Shown in pieces: positions 1 to 5,035 of a DNA stretch of 11,260 bases; position 1 is the first letter of the stretch; every line of letters starts with the position of its first letter. The notes below the pieces were generated by a model, which was given only the letters and a program-made list of their open reading frames with translations, was not told the DNA's origin and did not search any database. The translations under genes were made by a program, and so were the position numbers. Source of the stretch: Deltaproteobacteria bacterium (GTDB lineage: Bacteria; Desulfobacterota; DSM-4660; Desulfatiglandales; B25-G16); contig CP070660.1 in assembly GCA_020355145.1 (NCBI GenBank), positions 147,618-158,877 on the forward strand. Direction: 5' to 3'.

Positions 1-15
1 CTGAGCTACGTGGGC
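1..15 (-). tRNA. tRNA-Thr (partial, 5' end only), cut by window edge
   Basis: Read on the minus strand, the first 15 bases give GCCCACGTAGCTCAG, which is the 5' half-acceptor (GCCCACG), the TA at positions 8-9 and the start of the D-arm of a tRNA. The rest lies outside the window, so the anticodon is not visible. Assignment to Thr is inferred from order: Thr(TGT)-Tyr-Gly-Thr(GGT) is the usual set just before tuf in many bacteria. A different isotype is possible. Confidence 0.6.
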
Positions 16-43
16 AGTGGCTCAATTAAAATCCAATAATGAG

Positions 44-117
44 AGCGGGAAACGGGACTCGAACCCGCGACCCTCAGCTTGGAAGGCTGACGCTCTAGCC
101 AACTGAGCTATTCCCGC
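44..117 (-). tRNA. tRNA-Gly (TCC)
   Basis: The minus strand gives a full 74-nt cloverleaf: acceptor GCGGGAA pairs with TTCCCGC, the D-arm contains TAGCTCAGTTGG, the anticodon loop is CTTCCAA with anticodon TCC, and the T-arm contains GGTTCGAGTCC. The discriminator base is T and the next three bases are CTC, so CCA is not encoded. It is the third gene of the tRNA operon that starts at tRNA-Thr(TGT). Confidence 0.96.
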
Positions 118-135
118 TTTTTCGACCCCACTGGA

Positions 136-220
136 TGGTGGAGAGGGGAGGATTCGAACCTCCGAAGGCAGAGCCGGCAGATTTACAGTCTGCTCCCTTT
201 AACCACTCGGGAACCTCTCC
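136..220 (-). tRNA. tRNA-Tyr (GTA), CCA encoded
   Basis: The minus strand gives a class II tRNA with acceptor GGAGAGG/CCTCTCC, anticodon loop CTGTAAA (anticodon GTA) and a long variable arm between the anticodon and T-arms, as expected for bacterial tRNA-Tyr. The discriminator is A and the terminal CCA is encoded (136-138). It lies 17 nt after tRNA-Thr(TGT) in the same direction. Confidence 0.96.
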
Positions 221-237
221 CAAAATATCCATATTGA

Positions 238-310
238 AGCCAGCGAAGGGAATCGAACCCCCGACCCACTGATTACAAATCAGTTGCTCTGCCTGCTGAG
301 CTACGCTGGC
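238..310 (-). tRNA. tRNA-Thr (TGT), first gene of tRNA operon
   Basis: The minus strand gives a 73-nt cloverleaf: acceptor GCCAGCG/CGCTGGC, D-arm with TAGCTCAG, anticodon loop TTTGTAA (anticodon TGT) and T-loop TTCGATT. CCA is not encoded (discriminator T, then TCA). It is the promoter-proximal gene of a Thr-Tyr-Gly-Thr array that in many bacteria runs into tuf. Confidence 0.96.
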
Positions 311-330
311 TTTAAAAAAATTAATTTTTT

Positions 331-359
331 ATTATCACTTGAAAAAATAAAAAAAGCAA
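331..359 (-). promoter_or_regulatory. Promoter of the Thr-Tyr-Gly-Thr tRNA operon
   Basis: On the minus strand TTGCTT (354-359) and GATAAT (331-336) are separated by exactly 17 bases, and the -10 box is preceded by TG-like context (AGTGATAAT). The predicted start falls about 10-15 nt before tRNA-Thr(TGT). The bases further upstream (about 360-400) are runs of A and T, which would fit an UP element of a stable-RNA promoter. Confidence 0.75.
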
Positions 360-527
360 TAAAAATTTTTATTAAACTTAAAAAAATTCTGTTATCTCTT
401 AATGTCGCTTTCACTTTTCTATCTACAATATTCCTCATTGACCCTATATACTTTCTCTCAACAAGTTAAATACCTTTTTTGATTATAAAAACAAATATCA
501 TCTTAAAAAAGTCTCCATAATTGATCC

Positions 528-556
528 TTGATCTTTCTCCCCAAATAATCTATAAA
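528..556 (+). promoter_or_regulatory. Promoter of tRNA-Arg(CCG)
   Basis: TTGATC (528-533) and TATAAA (551-556) are separated by 17 bases, and the -10 box ends 10 bases before the first base of tRNA-Arg. This would start transcription a few bases before the mature 5' end. It is arranged back to back with the tRNA operon promoter; the AT-rich bases between them show no ORF of coding quality. Confidence 0.65.
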
Positions 557-566
557 ATAACCAGGT

Positions 567-643
567 GGGCGATTAGCTCAGGTGGATAGAGCGTTGGTCT
601 CCGGAACCAGAGGCCGTGGGTTCGAGTCCCGCATCGCCCGCCA
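567..643 (+). tRNA. tRNA-Arg (CCG), CCA encoded
   Basis: A full 77-nt cloverleaf is visible: acceptor GGGCGAT/ATCGCCC, D-arm TAGCTCAGGTGGATAGAGC, anticodon loop CTCCGGA (anticodon CCG, reading CGG), T-arm GTGGG-TTCGAGT-CCCGC, discriminator G and encoded CCA at 641-643. No integrase gene and no second copy of the tRNA 3' end is seen downstream, so there is no sign that this gene serves as an integration site here. Confidence 0.96.
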
Positions 644-848
644 TTTAAAGTCAAACAAAAATAAAGGGTTAGCTTCTCGAAGTCAACTCCTTTTTTGATG
701 ATTGTCAGATATGAATTAAAGGTGCACTGTTTTGGTGAGATTTAAGGGTTTGAAACGCATTCATAATTCGTGTAAGAAATAGTCGTAAAGGCCACCTTAT
801 AATCCGCTAAGGATCTGTTAGAAGGGATTAAAATCGTCCATCGACTAG

Positions 849-861
849 CAGCTGCGAGCTG
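849..861. repeat. Short perfect inverted repeat
   Basis: CAGCT-gcg-AGCTG forms a 5-bp stem around three bases in the gene-poor stretch 644-931. No partner gene decides a strand. Apart from this hairpin and the one at 884-907, nothing convincing is seen between the tRNA-Arg gene and the small secreted-protein gene. Confidence 0.35.
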
Positions 862-883
862 ACCATGGTGGAGTTAGAGAGAA

Positions 884-907
884 GGGGATTAGCCTTTTCC
901 AATCCCC
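884..907 (-). terminator. Possible terminator after the small secreted-protein gene
   Basis: GGGGATT (884-890) and AATCCCC (901-907) form a perfect 7-bp stem with a 10-base loop, 24 bases after the stop codon of the 932-1342 gene. On the minus strand it is followed by CTTCTCTCT, not a clean T run, so termination would be weak. It may simply be a structured part of the flanking sequence. Confidence 0.35.
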
Positions 908-931
908 GAAAAAGAATAGTATAGAGCGGTC

Positions 932-1342
932 CTATATCTTCTTTCCAAATTTGCTTAAATATGGAAACAAGACAGCATGAATAAATTCTTTCTTTTCCGG
1001 TGTGGTTTTTACCCGCTTGTAGTGTCCGCCATCTTTATAGGAAAGCTCAAAAATAAACAGTTCGGCGTTCTTGTAATAGGCATAGCCAGTTATTTCTCTG
1101 TAGAAGTGATTGGTTCGAAGCAACACATAGCTAATCGGCTGAAGGGTATTAGGGTTCTTAGCTACTATAAAGTAATCTCCAGTCGGAAATATGTTCGATA
1201 CTTCAATGGCTTCCCACTTATTGAAAACTTTTGGGTCAAAATCCGAATCTGAGTCATAGGTATAGGCCTGGGCCTCTCTCGCAACCGACACTATCAGTAT
1301 TAAAAGCAGAAGCAACAAAGAAATTAGAAGGGTCTTCTTCAT
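932..1342 (-). CDS. Small secreted protein of unknown function (136 aa)
   Basis: I do not recognise this family. Residues 1-26 form a clear Sec signal peptide: two lysines at 2-3, a long Leu/Ile-rich core (about 5-20) and a signal peptidase I site AQA at 24-26. There is no cysteine near the site, so it is not a lipoprotein. The mature part (about 110 residues) has no further membrane segment and no cysteines; it begins with an acidic patch (YDSDSDFD), has many aromatic residues, and ends with a basic tail. The start is supported by AAGGAGG nine bases before ATG. It stands alone on the minus strand, between two stretches of about 300 bases without genes. The good ribosome site and signal peptide make it a real gene; the role is unknown, with export to the periplasm or outside the only supported statement. 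Confidence 0.8.
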   Translation of the reverse strand: MKKTLLISLLLLLLILIVSVAREAQAYTYDSDSDFDPKVFNKWEAIEVSNIFPTGDYFIVAKNPNTLQPISYVLLRTNHFYREITGYAYYKNAELFIFELSYKDGGHYKRVKTTPEKKEFIHAVLFPYLSKFGKKI

Positions 1343-1654
1343 CTCATATCGCCTCCTTAATTGCTATGGTTGTTTATATATTTATCATGCAACTTCCGGG
1401 CCATCACGTCCAAAAATTTTCGATAAAATTTCCTCCTAGTCTGCTATAACTTGAAGACGGGCCTTTAAAGGAGAGAGATTAGCTTAGCGAGGAGTCAGTA
1501 TGCGGGCTTAACACCTATTTTGATGGAGCAGTTGACATTATGGCATTGATTGTACCCTCTGGCATCTAGAGTACCTGCCATAAACCACAGCCTTCCGTTA
1601 AGAAAAGAGGGATTAGCAGAGGGAATATCGGCAAGGAAATAGATCAAGTCTAAA
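1343..1654. other. Gene-free stretch with structured segment
   Basis: No coding frame of quality is seen in these 312 bases. They hold the ribosome site of the secreted-protein gene (near 1352-1357), a palindrome CCTTTAAAGG at 1462-1471, a large stem-loop at 1539-1582, and a GGGATTAGC word (1609-1617) that also occurs at 885-893. No clear terminator for the ahb gene ending at 1655 is visible; the first bases after its stop show no hairpin with a T run. Confidence 0.5.
1539..1582. other. Two-tier stem-loop, possible structured RNA or DNA element
   Basis: Outer arms TATGGCA (1539-1545) and TGCCATA (1576-1582) match perfectly over 7 bp. Inside, GTA plus CTCT (1552-1560, with two bulged C) pairs with AGAGTAC (1568-1574), closing a 7-base loop. 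The internal loop is 6 bases on one side and 1 on the other. It lies 73 bases beyond the ahb stop codon on the minus strand and has no T run on either side, so a plain terminator is unlikely. Confidence 0.4.
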
Positions 1655-2104
1655 TCAAGCAAGGTCAAAATCAACTAATATCTTAAAAGTCCTCACCGTT
1701 GGTAAGTTAAGGATTTCTCTTACTCCAGTATCCCGAATAATTTCCTCGATATATCTATTTATCACTTTCATATTAAGAGCCACAAGGGTAAACCATATAT
1801 TATAGTAGTGATTTCTAAGATAATTGTGAGTTACCTCTGGATATTGGTTAACCACCTCAACAAATCTGTTGATCTTATCATCTGAGACCTTGGCTGCACA
1901 GAGAGTGGTGGCAAAACCCAGCCTTTTAGAGTCAAAATTTCCACCTATCCTCCGGATTATGCCCTCCTTTCTTAATCTCTCTACTCGCTTAAGGATCTCG
2001 TCTTCAGGGCAATTCAATCGAGTCCCCAAAGCTTCATAAGGTGTTTTGATAATAGGAAAATGGGATTGGATCTCGTTCAAAAGTTTCCTATCAATATCAT
2101 CCAT
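1655..2104 (-). CDS. ahbA: Siroheme decarboxylase subunit (AhbA/AhbB, NirDLGH family)
   Basis: AhbA and AhbB together decarboxylate the two acetate side chains (C12, C18) of siroheme to give 12,18-didecarboxysiroheme, the first committed step of the alternative heme pathway in the cytoplasm. The 149-residue protein has the Lrp/AsnC-like build of this family: an N-terminal winged helix (about 1-55) ending in GIIRRIGGNFDSKRLGF, then a ferredoxin-like domain with the family signature HNYLRNHYYNIWFTL at 93-107. Annotation pipelines often call such proteins AsnC-type regulators; the signature and the neighbours hemB and ahbD argue for the enzyme. The TTLCAAKV stretch looks more like the alpha than the beta subunit, but I am only moderately sure of AhbA versus AhbB, and the partner subunit is not in the window. 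The ATG has no strong ribosome site. It is the last gene of the hemB-ahbD-ahb set, 237 bases after ahbD. Confidence 0.85.
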   Translation of the reverse strand: MDDIDRKLLNEIQSHFPIIKTPYEALGTRLNCPEDEILKRVERLRKEGIIRRIGGNFDSKRLGFATTLCAAKVSDDKINRFVEVVNQYPEVTHNYLRNHYYNIWFTLVALNMKVINRYIEEIIRDTGVREILNLPTVRTFKILVDFDLA

Positions 2105-2179
2105 ACCAACACCATCGACCAGTACTTCGATTAATTAAAATCTTTACATTCAACATTGCCTTGAAATTACATTCTTGCT

Positions 2180-2300
2180 TTTGAAATCCGAAGCACTAAA
2201 TCCGAAACAAATTCAATCTCGCTTTCTGCGGGACTAATTTTCTAAACTATGTTTTGAATCTTGATCATTCGATATTCGGATTTATCAAATTTGTACATTG
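2180..2300. repeat. Pair of inverted AAATCCGAA-type intergenic repeats
   Basis: In the ahbD-ahbA gap, 2180-2216 carries GAAATCCGAAGCA, then TAAATCCGAAACAAATTCAA. About 50 bases on, 2262-2285 carries the reverse-complement type (ATTCGATATTCGGATTTA). Similar words occur at 3438-3466, 3570-3609, 3673-3710 and 3813-3832, but not in the other gaps of the window. They are diverged copies of a short A+T-rich repeat family, not a CRISPR array: spacing and orientation vary and units are not identical. Confidence 0.6.
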
Positions 2301-2340
2301 AATAATACTGTTATCGGTTTTTGAAAATATTTAACTGAAA

Positions 2341-3387
2341 CTATATACTTACTGGATTATAGGCACATAATGGCTCCTCAGATAGGTAATCCCCATGAGC
2401 TGCATAGGCCCTCGCCCTGCAACCACCACAAACAGCAATATATTTACATCTTCCGCATTTCCCCTTATATTTGGAGAAGTCTCGGAGGTCAGCAAATATA
2501 GAGGAATTCCTCCATATATCCGGAAATGTGGATTCCCTTAAATCTCCGGAATTCAATTCTAAGTAGCCACAGGGCTGGACAATACCTTCATTAGCTATAA
2601 AACAGTAGGAAATTCCAGCCAGGCAACCCCTTGTTACGGCATCAAGGCCATGGGTTTTGCTGTTCACCTTATCCCCTTTAGAATGTGCCTCCTGCGTCAT
2701 AATTCTATAGTATTGAGGTGCGCAAGTAGCCTTAAGCTTAAGGGGGACATCATCCTGCTTCTTATAAAACCAGTACAGTGTATCCTCATATTCCTGGGGA
2801 TTTAACTGTTGGTTTAGCATCTCTTTAGCCCTTCCAGCAGGGACAAGCAAAAATACATGATGTGCAGCTGCCTCAAGACGTACTGCAAGGTCTAAGATAC
2901 CTTCTAACTCAGATAGATTGTGGCTTGTTATGGTGGTATTGATCTGGAACTCAATGCCCTGATCTTTTAGGTATGATACTCCCTTCATAGCTCTATCAAA
3001 GGCCCCATTAACCTGTCTAAATGTATCGTGGCTTTCCTTTGTAGCCCCATCAAGAGATATACTTACTCTCTTAATCCCGGACTCCGTTATCTTCTCTGTA
3101 ATATCAGGGGTAATCAGGGTTCCATTGGTAGCCAGGACCATTCTCAGGCCCTTTTTTGTCCCGTAGTCCGCCAGGGCAAAGATATCCTTCCTTAGAAGAG
3201 GTTCACCGCCCGTGAGGATTATAATAGGTTTGCCAGCCTCTCGTATTTGTTCTAATACCTCCATTGCCTTGACCGTATCCAACTCTTGAGGATACGGACC
3301 AAAATTTGATGATGCCCGGCAATGAACACAATTTAGATTACATGACCTGGTAACTTCCCATGCTACTATTCTTAGGATTGGAACCAA
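2341..3387 (-). CDS. ahbD: Radical SAM heme b synthase AhbD
   Basis: AhbD catalyses the last step of siroheme-dependent heme synthesis: oxidative decarboxylation of the two propionates of Fe-coproporphyrin III to the vinyl groups of heme b, using S-adenosylmethionine. The N-terminal radical SAM domain has CX3CX2C at C16, C20 and C23 and GGEP at 60-63. The C-terminal SPASM-type region holds cysteines for auxiliary iron-sulfur clusters: C255 and C273 (RGC, QPCGY), then C311, C314, C320, C323 and C341 (CGRCKYIAVCGGC). The stretch HHVFLLVPAGRAKE and the opening VAWEVTRSCNLNC are typical of AhbD. At 348 residues the length is normal. No ATG lies early enough; the best start is TTG at 3387, nine bases after GGGG. 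Its upstream gap is full of repeats, and no convincing promoter is seen there. It lies between hemB and the ahbA/B gene, as in several sulfate reducers. AhbC, a close relative, is the main alternative. Confidence 0.88.
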   Translation of the reverse strand: MVPILRIVAWEVTRSCNLNCVHCRASSNFGPYPQELDTVKAMEVLEQIREAGKPIIILTGGEPLLRKDIFALADYGTKKGLRMVLATNGTLITPDITEKITESGIKRVSISLDGATKESHDTFRQVNGAFDRAMKGVSYLKDQGIEFQINTTITSHNLSELEGILDLAVRLEAAAHHVFLLVPAGRAKEMLNQQLNPQEYEDTLYWFYKKQDDVPLKLKATCAPQYYRIMTQEAHSKGDKVNSKTHGLDAVTRGCLAGISYCFIANEGIVQPCGYLELNSGDLRESTFPDIWRNSSIFADLRDFSKYKGKCGRCKYIAVCGGCRARAYAAHGDYLSEEPLCAYNPVSI

Positions 3388-3460
3388 AACAATTTCCCCA
3401 AAGCAATTTTGCTTTTAATTCCAGCATAGAGCCGGTGATTTGAAATTCGAAATCCGAAGC

Positions 3461-3569
3461 AGGAAACCTCTGGCCCAGATCTGATGTGCAAGGACTGATC
3501 GCTATAGCTTCCACTTCCATCTTATTACAGCAGAAAGAGATTATTTCAAGCACATCGCGCCAGGGCTGG
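3461..3569. mobile_element. Possible small palindromic insert splitting a repeat copy
   Basis: The repeat halves GAAATCCGAAGC (ending 3460) and CGAAACAAATTCAAAA (starting 3571) are nearly contiguous in the intact copy at 2184-2216 but lie 108 bases apart here. The bases between them have inverted ends: CTGGC (3470-3474) with GCCAG (3559-3563), and GATGTGC (3483-3489) with GCACATC (3550-3556). This resembles a very small non-coding mobile element. No target duplication could be shown by eye. Confidence 0.3.
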
Positions 3570-3711
3570 CCGAAACAAATTCAAAAGCCCAAAGTCAAAA
3601 ATTCAAAACCATATGATCTTTAATGTTTTTGTGGTTGAGCCATCAAAAAGGATATTTTGCAGTTGTTTAGAGCATTTGATATTTGAAATTCGGATTTGTT
3701 TCGTATTTCGA

Positions 3712-3814
3712 CCTGCCCGCAATGCCTTTGTGTAGATTCAGGGTAATACCTTAAGGCTAATGTTATTGCCACTGTTATTATTCTATCCCTAAATACTTTG
3801 CATGGCAGGCGGGT
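3712..3814. mobile_element. Possible MITE-like element with inverted ends
   Basis: CCTGCCCGC (3712-3720) at one side and GGCAGGCGGG (3804-3813) at the other are imperfect inverted ends. Further in, AATGC and GCATG, then CAGGGTAAT and TCTATCCCTAAAT, continue the inverted relation with mismatches. AAATCCGAA-type repeats touch both outer edges (3673-3710 and 3813-3832). There is no transposase in the window. The length and low similarity make this a weak call. Confidence 0.3.
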
Positions 3815-3833
3815 ATTCGATATTCGGATTTAG

Positions 3834-4823
3834 TCAACTTTCGGCATATATCTTTTCATGCTCAATCAATAACTTAGCTGCCTCTTTTGCAAAATAGGTC
3901 AGGATAAGATCAGCCCCAGCCCTCTTGATAGAAAGAAGCATCTCCATCATTACCCTTTCCCCCTCTATCCAACCCCTTTGATCAGCTGCCTTAACCATGG
4001 CATACTCTCCGCTCACATTGTATGCTGCTACAGGGAGATTAATATTTGCTCGAACTTGCTGGACAATATCCAGATAGGGCAATGCTGGTTTAATCATAAT
4101 GATATCTGCACCCTCTTCAACATCTATTGAGGCCTCCTTAAGCGCCTCTCTTGCGTTAGCTGGATCCATCTGATAACTCGCCCTGTCACCAAACTTCGGT
4201 GCGCAATCAGCCGCCTCGCGAAATGGCCCATAAAAGGAAGAGGCATATTTTACAGCATATGCCAGGATACCTGTATCCTTAAATCCACCTCTGTCCAAGG
4301 TATCTCTAATTGCCCTAACTCTCCCATCCATCATATCTGAAGGGGCAACAAAATCAGCCCCTGCCTCTGCATGTGAAAGGGCTGTGCGGGAAAGTATTTC
4401 AAGGGTAGCATCGTTGTCTACGAGACCATCTTTTATAATCCCACAATGCCCGTGATCTGTATACTCACAGAGACAGGCATCAGTTAAAACAACTAGTTTC
4501 GGCACCTTATCCTTAACTGCAGCCACAGCCTGCTGAACAATTCCATCCCTGGCATATGCCTCGCTGCCTAGCTCGTCCTTCTTTTTCGGCAAACCAAAAA
4601 GAATCACACCTGGTATACCCAGGGACAACACCTCCGCTGTCTCCTTGACCAATTCATCAACTGATAACCTATAGTGGCCCACCATAGATGGAATAGGCTC
4701 TCTGTCTCCTTTACCATGTTTGACAAACAGGGGATAAATGAGGTCATCCACCCTTATATATGTCTCCCTTGCCATTCGTCTAATAGTGGAAGTTCGCCTA
4801 AGGCGCCTGGGTCTGATCATCAT
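3834..4823 (-). CDS. hemB: Delta-aminolevulinic acid dehydratase (porphobilinogen synthase)
   Basis: HemB condenses two molecules of 5-aminolevulinate to porphobilinogen, the shared precursor of heme, siroheme and corrinoids, in the cytoplasm. The 329-residue protein has the full family length. Visible sites: the opening VDDLIYPLFV; the cysteine metal site DACLCEYTDHGHCG with C117, C119 and C127, which marks the zinc-dependent type; the substrate lysines K192 (YAVKYASSFYGPF) and K245 (IMIKPALPYLD), the latter forming the Schiff base; and SDMMDGRV near 162-169. The start is one of two adjacent ATGs; AAAGGAGA lies seven bases before the first (4823). It follows the ClpX-like gene after 212 bases and precedes ahbD by 446, so in this genome the heme genes may not form one tight operon. 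No convincing promoter was found in the upstream gap, though an inverted repeat lies at 4894-4916. Confidence 0.97.
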   Translation of the reverse strand: MMIRPRRLRRTSTIRRMARETYIRVDDLIYPLFVKHGKGDREPIPSMVGHYRLSVDELVKETAEVLSLGIPGVILFGLPKKKDELGSEAYARDGIVQQAVAAVKDKVPKLVVLTDACLCEYTDHGHCGIIKDGLVDNDATLEILSRTALSHAEAGADFVAPSDMMDGRVRAIRDTLDRGGFKDTGILAYAVKYASSFYGPFREAADCAPKFGDRASYQMDPANAREALKEASIDVEEGADIIMIKPALPYLDIVQQVRANINLPVAAYNVSGEYAMVKAADQRGWIEGERVMMEMLLSIKRAGADLILTYFAKEAAKLLIEHEKIYAES

Positions 4824-4893
4824 CTTTATTCTCCTTTATTTTCACCTTTTCCCCATTGAGTTAGATAATGGGTCTGCTCATAGGTTCTACACC

Positions 4894-4916
4894 AGACCTT
4901 TCATATGAAAGGGTCT
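4894..4916 (-). promoter_or_regulatory. Inverted repeat upstream of hemB
   Basis: AGACC-TTTCATATGAAA-GGGTCT is palindromic apart from one extra G, giving a stem of ten pairs with almost no loop. It lies about 70 bases before the hemB start codon and about 120 bases after the stop of the ClpX-like gene. The lack of loop and of a T run argues against a terminator; a protein-binding operator is possible. Confidence 0.35.
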
Positions 4917-5035
4917 TATCATGCCTTTGGCCTTATATTTAAGTCATAATTTTAGATTTTTTAACTGGCAGAAGATTTAGGTATCTAAAGGTTTAAATGC
5001 CCTGACTGGTAATAAGGGCGGAGGGAATAATAGGC

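Larger units (their letters stand above)
3388..3833. repeat. Repeat-filled spacer between hemB and ahbD
   Basis: These 446 bases carry no supported gene. They hold diverged copies of the AAATTCGAAATCCGAA/ACAAATTCAAAA repeat at 3438-3460 and 3570-3609 (forward), and at 3673-3710 and 3813-3832 (reverse). A palindromic segment of about 108 bases sits between the first two, and a possible element with CCTGCCCGC/GGCAGGCGGG ends sits between the last two. A 71-codon frame running through 3338-3553 crosses a repeat and overlaps ahbD, so I do not call it. Confidence 0.6.

Noticed and set aside
284..469. 61-codon plus-strand frame rich in Lys, Ile and Leu
   Set aside because: It begins inside tRNA-Thr and runs through the A+T-rich promoter region; composition alone explains it.
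567..931. tRNA-Arg as integration site of a genomic island
   Set aside because: No integrase and no second copy of the tRNA 3' end was found in the window.
1655..2104. Lrp/AsnC-type transcription regulator
   Set aside because: The fold matches, but the HNYLR...YNIWFT signature and the hemB-ahbD neighbours point to siroheme decarboxylase.
3338..3553. 71-codon minus-strand frame overlapping the ahbD start
   Set aside because: It overlaps ahbD in another frame, crosses a repeat copy and the palindromic insert, and has no recognisable domain or ribosome site.
2180..3832. Possible CRISPR array
   Set aside because: The repeat units are diverged, unevenly spaced and in both orientations, with no uniform spacers and no cas genes.
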